Source of the DNA: Mangifera indica
Taxonomy: Eukaryota > Streptophyta > Magnoliopsida > Sapindales > Anacardiaceae
NCBI RefSeq assembly: GCF_011075055.1
Contig: NC_058144.1
Location: forward strand, 12,986,138-13,050,137
Reading direction: 5' to 3'
Length of the DNA stretch: 64,000 nt
Both the position numbers and the translations under genes were made by a program. The notes below the pieces were generated by a model. It was given only the letters and a program-made list of their open reading frames with translations, was not told the origin of the DNA and did no database searches. Of the stretch, positions 52,562-63,539 are shown in pieces. Numbering within the stretch: the first letter of the stretch is position 1; the number at the start of each line of letters is the position of its first letter.

Positions 52562-53887
52562 ATGATTGAAATGAAGTCGGAAATCTTATCTAGAATATGC
52601 ATCAAACCTTCTTCTCCAACACCTTCTCATCTCAAAACCTTCAAGCTCTCTCTTCTTGACCAGCTATCCCCTCCCATTCATGGCAACATGACCTTCTTCT
52701 ACACCTCCAATGTTGAAATATCATCAAATCTCTCCCAAACCCTCCAGGATTCCCTCTCCCAAACCTTAACCCTCTTCTACCCTCTGGCCGGTCGCCTCCA
52801 GGACGCCGCCACCGTGGACTGCAACGATGAAGGCGTATTCTTTATTGAAGCTCAAGTCAATGTCCAACTGTCCGAGTTCCTTTCACAACCTGACTTCAAA
52901 TTAATTGATCATTTACTCCCAAGCACCGACTCCAAAACCATGGGGATTTACAATGGCGCCATGTTGCTCGTTCAGTTCACTAGCTTCACCTGCGGCGGCG
53001 TGGCCATTAGTCTTTCTACGAATCACAAACTTACTGATATATCAGCACTCGTCACTTTCCTTCAAAGCTGGACAAACTCTAGTCACTCATTTCACAAACC
53101 AGTTGTCCCAGATTTCATTGGGCCTAATCTTTTGCCTGCAAGAGATGATTTTCCAAACATGTCAGCTTCAGTGAACATCTCCGCCGCAAAGTTTACGTTG
53201 AGAAGATTTGTGTTCAGCGGATCAAAGATTGTAGAACTTAAGGATAGAGTGTACGAACGATTTTTACAAGTGATAAAACGCCATCCTTCAAGAGTTGAGG
53301 TGGTGCTAGCCCTCATTTGGAAATGTGCAATGGCCGCCAACAGATCAAAATCAGGGTCAACTAGGCCTTCAGCTTTGTTCCAAGCTGTGAATCTCCGCAA
53401 AAGAATGACCCCTCCTGTACCGGAATCAGCTTTCGGAAACTTTGTCTGGCCATTTATGGTGATTGCAGAAGAAGATAATAAGGATAACTTGGAACTACAC
53501 GAGCTGGTGATTGAGATGAGGAGAGCTTTTAACAGTTTTTGCCATGAGAAGGCTGATAAATTCAAAGGGGAAGAAGGTCATTTAGCCATTTTAGGAGCTT
53601 TAAAAGAGAGAGGACAGTTCTTCAAAAACAGAAAGGAGATGACAGTTTACAAGTGTACGAGTTGGTCCAAATTTCCACTATATGACACTGATTTTGGGTG
53701 GGGAAAGCCCGTTTGGCATGTTAGTGTAAACAAAATGGTGAGCAATACAATTGCTTTGGCTGATACAAGATCTGGTGATGGCATTGAAGCGTTTATTACA
53801 TTAGATGATGAAGAAATGGCCATTTTTGAGCGTAATGAAGAGCTACTGAAATATGCCACTCTCAACCCAAGTATTGCTTGTGCTTGA
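52562..53887 (+). CDS. BAHD acyltransferase (vinorine synthase-like clade)
   Basis: A single uninterrupted exon of 441 residues, the usual BAHD length. The catalytic HxxxD is His155-Lys-Leu-Thr-Asp159. The structural DFGWG is at 377-381 in the conserved context SWSKFPLYDTDFGWGKPVW. YPLAGR at 73-78 and LFQAVNLRKRM at about 272-282 are further family marks. BAHD enzymes are cytosolic and move an acyl group from acyl-CoA to an alcohol or amine of a specialised metabolite. The N-terminal SRICIKPSSPTPSHLKTFKLSLLDQL and the lack of an intron suit the vinorine synthase-like group. Substrate cannot be read from sequence. Start: the first ATG after the TATA box; Met4 is an alternative. All motifs intact, so likely functional. 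Confidence 0.93.
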   Translation: MIEMKSEILSRICIKPSSPTPSHLKTFKLSLLDQLSPPIHGNMTFFYTSNVEISSNLSQTLQDSLSQTLTLFYPLAGRLQDAATVDCNDEGVFFIEAQVNVQLSEFLSQPDFKLIDHLLPSTDSKTMGIYNGAMLLVQFTSFTCGGVAISLSTNHKLTDISALVTFLQSWTNSSHSFHKPVVPDFIGPNLLPARDDFPNMSASVNISAAKFTLRRFVFSGSKIVELKDRVYERFLQVIKRHPSRVEVVLALIWKCAMAANRSKSGSTRPSALFQAVNLRKRMTPPVPESAFGNFVWPFMVIAEEDNKDNLELHELVIEMRRAFNSFCHEKADKFKGEEGHLAILGALKERGQFFKNRKEMTVYKCTSWSKFPLYDTDFGWGKPVWHVSVNKMVSNTIALADTRSGDGIEAFITLDDEEMAIFERNEELLKYATLNPSIACA

Positions 53888-53905
53888 TTTCAGGTTTTGC
53901 TACTG

Positions 53906-53929
53906 TTTTTTTTTTTTTTTTTTTTTTTT
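53906..53929 (+). repeat. T24 homopolymer in the BAHD 3' flank
   Basis: An uninterrupted T run 19 bases past the stop codon, inside the likely 3' UTR. Length may be unstable or an assembly uncertainty. Confidence 0.9.
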
Positions 53930-53974
53930 AAATAAGGGATTTGAATTTTCTCTGGTTTGAGCTTATTAATTAGC

Positions 53975-54140
53975 TTAATAGTATTATTATGTGTATAAAC
54001 AATATACATAAATTATGATATGTTATCAAGTGATTTGATAGTTTAAAATTAAAGATAAAATAACACTCAATCACATGATGACATGTTATTATTTATGTAT
54101 AAAGTTATATACATTGTTTTATGCATAATTTTATTATTAA
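53975..54140. mobile_element. AT-rich MITE downstream of BAHD
   Basis: The two ends pair as TTAATAGTATTATTATG... and an inverted TTAATAATAAAATTATGC..., with ATATACAT and TATCAAGTGAT words also inverted. Related to 51688-51889 on the other side of the gene. Confidence 0.68.
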
Positions 54141-54244
54141 CTTAATATATATGTTCCGTTCAGCGAGACAGTGTAAATGCCATTATTAAAAATGATAATG
54201 ACAATATTTTGTCAACATAACAATGTTTATGGTAGTTAAAAATA

Positions 54245-54626
54245 GGTCAAAGGACTATTTCGCACCCAAGTTTAAGTGTGTTTTGAAACTCACACCCATA
54301 GAGTTTAAAAAATCTAAAATCTCACCTATGAGTTAAATATCGTTAAAATTTTCTATTAGATTTAGGTGTAAAATCATTATTTTACCAATAATATTAAAAA
54401 AATATAAAATTTATTCTATTTCCCCCTTAAGATTTAAAAATTAACAACTTCATCCCTTCCTAAAGTATTCTAACTTTCAAAAACAATATTTTTTCCTAAA
54501 ATCTAGGGATTATTTTTCAGACGCTCTCTAAAAGTTAACCCATGGGTGGAATTTCGAGTTTTTTAAACCTTACAAGTGTGACTTTGAAAACGCACTAAAA
54601 TTTGGAGTGGGGATAGTCCTTTGGCC
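54245..54626. mobile_element. Mutator-type MITE (382 bp), TSD TTAAAAATA
   Basis: Starts GGTCAAAGGACTATTTCGCA and ends with its inverse (GATAGTCCTTTGGCC). TTAAAAATA at 54236-54244 is repeated exactly at 54627-54635. Terminal repeats are long and diverged, like the 998-bp element at 41061. The centre is AT-rich and non-coding. Confidence 0.92.
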
Positions 54627-55039
54627 TTAAAAATAATAATAACAATAAATATTTGGCCAGAAGACTAGTTCCTACCCAAGGTTTGATGTAATTTCAAACT
54701 CTCATTTGCCAAAACCCAAAACCCCACCTATGAACTAATTTCTGTTAAAATTTTCAATTAGATATAAAAGTAAAATCGTTATTTTAATAATAATATTAAA
54801 AATATATAAAATTTATTATATTTTCCTTTAGGTTTTAAAACTAACAACTTTACTATTTTCTAAAGTTTTCCAGTTTTGAAAAGTCAAATTTTTTCACTAA
54901 ACCTAGGATTTTTTTCTTCACCTCTTTGGTTACTATCTCTATCTTCGACGACCTCCCATTTTTACCTTAAATTATCGTCGCTTTCTAGCCACGAATCTAG
55001 ATGAAACTCTTGAGAACTCTTTATTTGACAAAGAGACGA

Positions 55040-58000
55040 TGTAACATCCCTTCCAAAAGGAAAGCATCACTAACTTGCCTACTTTGAGCATGCATTTAAT
55101 TTAAACTCAAACATTTGGATAAAACTTCATTTATTAAACTTAATAAAATGACTGAGATACCTCTTATTAAAACTATCTCAAAAGTGTAAGAAAAGATGTC
55201 AAATATAAAACATGATATGAAATCACAATGTATGTAGTCTAATACAATTATAAAACTAAAATAAACTGAAAAATGAGAAATCTATAAATAAATTTAAAAA
55301 GACAAAAATGCCCTCAGAGCTCTACACCTTCTGACCGCTACTCGTCCCACACCCATCACGATCACTTGTATCTATACATAAGAAGGTAGGGAAATGAGTG
55401 ATAAGAACATTCAGTAAGTAGGAGACTATATTCATAACTTTTATTGAAATTTCCAAAATGCCCTTAAACTCAACTCATACTAATTCTGTTATCTAGAGTT
55501 GACATTAAACTCCTTTTTGGATGATGGTGGGTCCTATGTACTGTCTCTATGCTTATACTGAACTCTATGGACTGTCTAGACTGTATATTATAACTATCGA
55601 GTCGAACTGTGTTCTCTCAATCACTAACAAACCACTCCCCTAAATTCCTATCTGGCATGACCCTAATAAACTTGCTAGAAGCATCTGAATTTGAAAGTTG
55701 TAACTGAAGTTAAATACTAGGTCAATCAATTTGAATCAAATACAAGGATTTGACACTTTGGGCGTGTGAACTATCTCTCTGTTTCACTACACCGAATTGT
55801 ATTCTAACTAGGCTCAACTGCGAACATATACCCTATTATGAGTTTGACATCCTACCATAGACGTGCCCCATTTGCAAGAGGTGTAGGAAATATGTACTCA
55901 CAATGTCTTCTCGTAACGATTCGATGAAGTCTAGCATGCATGCATTTTGAGCCTTTATTTAACTTGGCTCATTCTCGATTCCACCTAATAGTATATCTCG
56001 TGCCTTATTATGACTAAACTCTTAGGCATGTGACGTACAACTATATACCCAGGCTCTTTATACTGTTATTAGGGACGACCCTTAAATTTTTGGCTAGTTC
56101 CATTATTCTTTTCGCTTTTCTATCATAAACACATGAGTGTGTATATCTAGACACATAAGGTGTGTCTCTTTATTTTATTCGTACACGACCACCTCTCATG
56201 GCTTCTCCTCGTGTGTTCCTATTGATAGATACATAGGTGTGCAACCTTTAGATATTTAATGTACTTACATTTTCTATTTTTTCCCTGATCGTACTACTCC
56301 TCAGAGGTATTCTAGTTATTTCACCTTATACATGGTCATGCTAAAGCTACACACAGGAAGTCTCCATGTCATAGTTGATCCTTAACCAATCAATGACGTC
56401 CAATAATCATTAGAACATCAAAAAACTCAACTTGAATTCTAAAGTTTGTGCATATAGGCTAATTTTGCACCATGTTTATTCTATATAGAAGTATGCGATC
56501 ACAACACATTAGCACATCTAAACAATCACTTTAAGAGTAACACTAAACTGGTTCATGACCCATATATTTTCATCTAATGCCAAACCTTAAGGCAAGGTCT
56601 AATTTTCACAACCCTCTAATTCTTATATAACTCATCTGTTCTAGAAATGCCAATAATTCTTTCAAGTTAAGATTGTCACACTTTTAATGGCTGATAGTTC
56701 ATAAAACAATTTCATAAACTCATATTTACAAAGAAGAATCAACGATTACCACAATAGTGGCACATAAACACAATCAACACATATATCTATGATATCATTC
56801 ACAAAACCTTACGACATTCAATATCCAATCAACAAGGCATCATGATAGGATCATTTTTCTCATTAAACACAGGGGGTCAAGCCTTTTTTCATTGCAAATC
56901 ATCAAAATACAAGAGATAGTCAAACCTACTTACCTTAACTCTGTAGTTATTGAGCACTTAAGTAAGCCTACTTTACCCCTTTTTTCTTGTCATCACATTG
57001 TCATAATCAGACAACTAGAGTCACTCCATGGAATCTGGATGATCAAACTCAAATATCTCTCTCTACTTTTGGGATGAATTTACAAAAAACACAACAATAA
57101 TAAAGTAAGATCTTACAAAAACACAACAACAATGGTTGGGATGATTTTACATGTATCACAATTTGATTGAATTATATGTTACGATTGGGAGGTTTTTAAA
57201 AACTACTAGTAGGGATGAATTTACACATGTCATACTTGGACTAGTATTCTGTGTCACAATTGGGACAATTTTCAGATTGTCACTATTGAAACACATTTTG
57301 CATGGTTGGTATGAGTTCTTGAAGTAGCAAGCAATTATAGCTAGACACATGGCAAGTTGAAAGTGTTAGTAAATCATGTGGCCTTGAACATGTGGCATGG
57401 CATAGTTGGGACATGTGGTATAGCATGGCATGGCTAGAGTGCAAAGTGTCACGGTTGGGATATTTAAGGCCTTAGACACATGGGAGCGATCTATTAGAAG
57501 AAAGTTTCATAGTTGAGAAGATTTTTAAGTGTCACAATTGGGACATTTAAAGGTTGTGACACATGGCAGAGAGGCAATGGCTTGACATTTGCTTAGACAC
57601 ATGACAATGATCCACTAGAAGAAAGTGTCATAATTGGGACACTTTTTAGGTATCCTAGCTAGGACATTTTAAGCTCCTGTTACTTGGACATGTGGTGTGA
57701 TGGAGTGACCTAACTAGATAACTTTACATGTGGCAAGGCTGAGCAATTTACACATGACATGAAACCCTCTGTTGTCACGACTAGAACAATTAGAACATCA
57801 CAGTTAGACTTTTTCTCTTTTAAGGTAATTTTAATTTCCAGAATACTGAATGGTTAACACATAGTTTGATCATATGAGAGGAATGACTATATTTTCTTGC
57901 TTCAGATTAATCTACAAATTTCATACTTTGTTCATCTTGCAATTCATCATACATTCTTAGGCATGTTAGTATATTAAACTTACATTTTTATCATCATCAA

Positions 58001-59840
58001 AACATTAAGATTCAACATTATGTATTGTCTTTGTGCTCATCCTGAACTCTAGGGACTGTTTAGGCTATACATCATAACTCTTGGATTGAATTATATCTTT
58101 CTCGGTCATTAAGAAACCACTTCCTCAAATTTCTATCTAATGTGACCTTATTAAACTTGGTGAAAACATCTGAATTTGAAAGTTGTAATTGAAGCAAAAT
58201 ACTAGATTGATAAGTCTAGATCGAATACAAGGATTTGACACCTTGGCCACGTGAGCTATTTCTCTGTTTCATTACACCAAACTATATATTAACTAGACTC
58301 AATTGTGAGCATGTACCCTACTGCAAACATGCCCCACTGTGAGTGGTGTAGGAAATATGTATTCTTGGTGTCTTCTTGTAATGATCCTATAAAGTCTAGC
58401 ATGCATGCATCTCAAGCCTTAACTTGGATTGCTCTCCTGTCCACCTAATAATATATCTTATGCCTTATTATGGCTAAACTCTTAGACATGTGAGGCACTA
58501 TTGTGTACCCAGGTTTTCTGTACTGTTACTTGGAATGACCCTGAAATTTATGGCTTAGTGCCTTTACTTTTTTCTCTCTTCAACCCTAAACACACAAACA
58601 TGCACATCTAGACACATGGGGGTGTGTTTCTTTGTTTTACTTGCACACAACCACCTCCTCGTGGCTTCTCCTCATGTGTTTCTATTGATAGTGTGTCCTA
58701 GCTAATATAGGTATATATCCTTTAGATATCTAATCTACTTACCTTTCCTATATTTTCCCAACCACAGTATTCTTTAGGGGTATATTGGTCATTTCACCTC
58801 ATACACAGTGGTGCTAAAGCTATACACATGAAATCCTTATGTTATAGTTGATCGTTAATGGTTAATCATGTCCAATAATCATTGAAATATCAAAAAATTC
58901 AGCCTAAATTCTAGAGTTTGTGCCACAAACATGTGTCTCATACTATACAATCGTGTGTCAAACCCAGAAAATAGATGAAGGTACCCTAATTTTGCACCAT
59001 GTCTATTCTTTATAGAAGTATGTGATCTTGACACATTAGCACATCTAAACAATCATTTTAAGAGTAATACTAAACTGGTTCACGACCCTATATACTTTCA
59101 TCTAATGCCAAACGTAAGGGTAGGATCTAATTTTTACAACCCTTTACTTCTTTTATAACTTATCCGTTTCTCAATTGCACATAATTCTTTCAAGCTAAGA
59201 TTGCCACACTTTTAATAGTTGATGGTTTGTAAAACAATTTCATAAACTCATGTTTACAAAGAAGCACCAATGATTACCGCAGTAATGGCTAATAAACACA
59301 ATCAACACACATATCTATGATATCATTCATAAAACCTTACAACATTCACGATAAGAACATTTTTCTCATCAAACATAAGGCACAGGCCCTTTTTTATTGC
59401 AAATAAAAAAAAATACAAGAGATAGTCAAATCTACTTACTTAACTCTACAAAAATCGAGTACTCAAGCAAACCCTCTTTACTCTTCTCTTGTCATCACCA
59501 TGTCGCTAGAATCAGGCCATCAGAGTTATGTCACAAAGTTATCAGACTTAAATTTATCTCTTTCATTTTAGGGTTCATGCGTTTAGGGATTGATAATAAT
59601 CATCCCTAAAATGCAATTTGTTTGATATAAAAATTGATTTCCTATTCAAGACATAGGTATGTCTCTTAAATTTGAATTTTACGTGGATTCAACTTATTTG
59701 GTTGATGTGGCAATGACACACAGGCATGATCTTACTATACACAATCTTGTGTCACTCTAAACCCATATTTTTTACTTTCAAATCATGCTAGGTCATGCAA
59801 AAGACTATTTTACCCTTGAGACATACCTGTAGATGTTACA
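55040..59840. mobile_element. LTR-derived insertion (4.8 kb), TSD GACGA/AACGA
   Basis: Starts TGTAACATCCC and ends GTAGATGTTACA. Flanks GACGA (55035-55039) and AACGA (59841-59845) match in four of five bases. It holds two diverged direct copies of the 3400-5734 LTR family: copy A 55040-57070, with the head but no tail, and copy B 58018-59840, with the tail but lacking about 500 bases of head. About 950 bp of short repeats lies between. No gag or pol remains. It is either a full element whose interior was lost or an internally duplicated LTR. Confidence 0.78.
57120..57810. repeat. Degenerate array of TCACAATTGGGACATTT motifs
   Basis: At least ten variants (TTACGATTGGGAGGTTT, TCACAATTGGGACAATTT, TCACGGTTGGGATATTT, TCATAATTGGGACACTTT and others) at irregular spacing, with ACACATGGCA words between them. 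Non-coding. Confidence 0.72.
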
Positions 59841-60335
59841 AACGAACTCTCTTCATTAAGGAAGAGACAGATTGTCTCTGCCTCTTCATTGACGAAGACA
59901 AATTGTCTTCGTCTCTTTGTTTATGGAGAGGGATAAGGATGAATTATTGGTCCTTGTCTTTCTCCATCGACAAAGAGACAGAGACAAATTGTCTCCATTT
60001 CTTCATCGCACAAAGAGACGAAATCTCTTTGTTGACAAAAAGCTGACCAAATGATTTTGATGGTAAGAGACAACCAATCAAACAAAGGTAAAAAGATAGA
60101 AAGAAGAAGTCGTCGGAGACAGAGTGGTGGTTGGAAAGGGTAGGACAAAGCTTAGATGGCAAGGAAAATAATCACTTTTCAAAACTGGAAATGATTAGAT
60201 AATGGTAAAAATTGTTAATTTTCAAAATATGGGGAAAAAAATGAGATCAAATTATATTTTTTAATATTACTTTTAAAATAATGATTTTACCCTTACATAT
60301 AATAAAAAATTTTAATAAAAATTGACTCATGGGTA

Positions 60336-62322
60336 GAACAATCTTGAGTAGATCACTATTCAACATGGTTCTGGAGGGGGAAAAAATTCTATAAGGTGAG
60401 CTAAAAGTTCAGTGAATAAGCAATCTATAATCATTTTGAGAATATTTGAAAATATATTAATAGAAAAATAATGCAATATTCCATAATATATCAATATATA
60501 AAGATATTAAATTCTAAAGAAATGATTGAAAACACCTTGACTGAAAACTATACTTAACCAAACAAATGTTAATTATGCATAAATTACAAACCACATCATA
60601 CACCTTTACCTTGAATGTGCTTATAATATAACTCTCTTATTCAAGTTCAAACACTTAACAAGAGAGAAAGAAAATACAACAAACTAAAAATATTAATGCC
60701 CTTATTCTCTCATTTGTGATGGACAAAAACTCTATTGTCACTGCTTGAATAAAATTCAACAGTACTAGACCTTATTTGATCTAGTTTTCTCAAATCAATC
60801 ATCATAATTCCACATTTTAATTAATAGCTGATGTTATATATAAATTAATTAATTAATATAGTTTCTATACATACTAAATTTTGAGTAATTTAATCAAACA
60901 GACGTCACACAGTTATAAAATATACTTAGAAAATATCATATTAAATAGAAGATTTGATGTTCAACAACTTATAATTCATTTATTTTATTTTTATGTTTTT
61001 ATTTTTGAACATCTTACCAAACAATCACTTGAACTATTCACCACTTTTAATATCCTCAAAAGGAATCTGTCATGCCTAGTGGTTGTCCTTACATAGGCAG
61101 AGCGAGAGAGAACTGTCATACCTAACATACTAAAATCTCACTTGGGTAGAATACTCAAATTTGTCATACCTAATGTGAAATATTGCACAGATATAACATT
61201 TAAATTTGTCATACTTAACATGAGATATTATGCAGATAGAGCACTTAAATATGTCATACCTAGGACAAGTTATTGCTTAAGAAGAGCAGTAATGCCATGA
61301 TATGCATTAGCGAAGAATATAAATTTGTGCATACTAAATTTTAGAATATACCATCTTTTAATACCATATTCATAATACAATAACTCAATAATAGAATTTT
61401 AGAATAATCATCAGGTAACCACGACCTTATCATACTAAATTAAACTACATTCAACTCTATATCTAGCTTTAACATCAATTTAGTAGCATTCAACGATATA
61501 GTCATACTCATCACTAAATTAAGCCAACCATATAGTATCATTGAATTAAGATATTCCAACTCTACAGTCACACACAATATCAAATCAATTAACATTTAAT
61601 AATTTCGATCAATCATAGAACTTAATTAAATATTTTCGGTTCTACAACTACACAAAACTTCAATAATTTAAAAATCCAACAATTTTAGTCAAACCAATAC
61701 TAAATCAAACAAATTCAGCTTCGTAGCCATACATACAACATCAATTAATTTAACAATTAGAAAATTACAATAATACACTATACTAGATTAAGTGACCTTC
61801 AGCTTTATAGCTACTTACAATCAAAATCAACAATATGTCTAAAAGTTCTATTGATTTTGTAAAGAGATTTCCATAAAATCTAAAACATCTTTTGTCAAGG
61901 ATTTAAATTAAATAATATAAAATTTGTATAAAATAAAAATACAATTAAAAGTTTGTTTCTTGCTCACAAATTTTGAATAGACCCAAAACCTGCACTAAAA
62001 TCTCTTACTAGTCTTCTCCAACCTCACATTTTTCCCTTCTTCTATCAATTCCTTCTTCTCTTTCTTCTTCATCTTCTCCTCCCTTTTTTTTTTTTGGTCT
62101 TTCTTTTCTCCTTTCTTCTCTTCTCTCTCTTTCTCGCCTCTGCCTTTTCCTCTCATAAATGAAGAAAGCCTAAATGTCTTTATTTATGAAACAATGGAAA
62201 TTCACACTTTAGACCCCACACTTATACGCAATTTTTATAACCTCATGAGTTTTTGCAACAAATATTTTAGCTTTGACCTCCCTAACAAAGCAAAATTTAC
62301 CATGGAAAAGAAATTTGGGTAT
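60336..62322. other. AT-rich gap with a minisatellite, no gene seen
   Basis: Stops in all frames except short low-complexity stretches. The minisatellite at 61065-61280 is listed separately. 61980-62160 is pyrimidine-rich (TTCTTC/TCTCTT). The stretch 61340-61830 repeats AACATCAATT and similar words loosely. Confidence 0.5.
61065..61280. repeat. Minisatellite, about 48-bp unit, four copies
   Basis: TTTGTCATACCTAA followed by YRTGARATATT and a GCACAGATAGA...CACTTAAA phrase recurs about every 45-55 bases. A further half unit (CTGTCATGCCTAGTGG) starts the array. Confidence 0.78.
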
Positions 62323-62641
62323 TGTTACAGATCCAGGTGGCTTTCCACCAAAGCAATTCAAAAAAGGCGATGGGAAATCATTTATTATAGCAAGACGAAA
62401 ATGTTGAGGCTGACGAAGGAGAAGCAAAGAAAAGGGGTGTTAGTCAATGTATTAGGTAAAAAGGGAGGCGACAAACTACTATATAAACCCCCCCCTTTCT
62501 CTATCATTTTAGACACAATTTTCTCTTCTCTTCTCTTCATTTCATCCGGTTCATATATAAAATTATTCTCTCAATTGCTTTCTCTCCTTTCTTCTCAATT
62601 CTTCTTTAATAATTTATCTTTACTAAATTAATTTTATAACA
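62323..62641 (+). repeat. 5' LTR with TATA box
   Basis: TGTTACAG...TTTTATAACA, 319 bp. TATATAAA at 62480-62487 followed by a C-run and a CT-rich stretch marks a promoter and RNA start region. Confidence 0.8.
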
Positions 62642-62655
62642 CGTTATCAGCACGA
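62642..62655 (+). promoter_or_regulatory. Primer-binding site CGTTATCAGCACGA
   Basis: Directly abuts the LTR end. It does not match the common tRNA-iMet 3' end site. It is complementary to the anticodon arm of tRNA-Ile (UCGUGCU-IAU-AACG), with C facing the inosine. The tRNA sequence is recalled, not looked up. Confidence 0.55.
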
Positions 62656-63539
62656 TCAGCTCAGTTTGCAAAATTGTAAATCTGAACCTGAAGTTCTGAA
62701 TCTTATTTATAACTTAAAGTTTACAAAATTATGAATCTAGACCTGCAGTCCTGAATATCATGAATCTAGATCTGAAATCCTGAATATCATGAATCTGGAT
62801 CTGAAATTCTGAATATCATTTGTAACCCGAAGTTTACAAAATCATAAATTTAGACCTGAAGTCATAAATATCATTTGTAACCTGAAGTTTACAAAAACCA
62901 AGAATCTAGACCAGAAGTCCTGATATTATTTAAATATTTGTTTTTATTGTATTCCATTTATTTGAATATTTATTTATTTGCATCTTTAGTTATTTGAATC
63001 TTTATTTATTTAAATTATTTATATCCGATTTACAACTTGAAGTTTGTAAAATCATGAGAATACATATATATGGGTCGGAAGTCCCAAGTTTCATCAAAGT
63101 TTTTATTTTAGAATAATAATATCATCTTTACAACCTGAAGTTTGCATAAAGTGTGAAAAATATGGACTTGAAGTCCAAAACATAATCAGAATACGTATTA
63201 TAATATTCTGAATACTAATTACAAAACCAGAAGTTTTGTAGATATAAGATAATAGATGGACCTGAAGCTTCCAAAATTAGTCCTAATATTTCTCCTGCAA
63301 AATCAGCTATTTTGTAAATATGAGATAATATTTGAACCTGAAGTTTCAAAGATTAGCTCATATATATTGGTTACAAAACTAGAAGTTTTGTAAATATGAT
63401 AATAATTGAACCTGAAGTTCCTAAAATTGGATGGATAATATTAAATGAGCTTTTGCATGAGTCTCCACCTAGAATTTATGAGCCTTGAAAAACTAACTAA
63501 ATAAAATGTCCCAGAAGGACAAATACAAGACTATTAGTT
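62656..63539 (+). repeat. Repetitive leader between primer site and Gag
   Basis: The phrase GACCTGAAGTCCTGAATATCAT or GAACCTGAAGTTTACAAAATCATGA recurs more than ten times. Several copies hold small palindromes such as GGACTTGAAGTCC. No coding potential. Confidence 0.75.

Larger units (their letters stand above)
54655..60335. mobile_element. Mutator-type long-TIR element split by an LTR insertion
   Basis: The left end GGCCAGAAGACTAGTTCCTACCC is of the 41061/54245 family. Left arm words (54720-54850: AATTTCTGTTAAAATTTTCAATTAGATATAAAAGTAAAATCG) pair, inverted, with 60240-60330. The outer right end is missing or too decayed. Without the 4.8-kb insertion it would be about 0.9 kb, close to the 998-bp member, and it shares the GACGAAGAGAC core words. 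Confidence 0.72.

Noticed and set aside
53092..53565. 157-codon minus-strand frame
   Set aside because: Antisense shadow of the BAHD gene with no domain.
62194..62631. 145-codon + strand frame
   Set aside because: Runs across the copia LTR boundary and its TATA region and has no domain.
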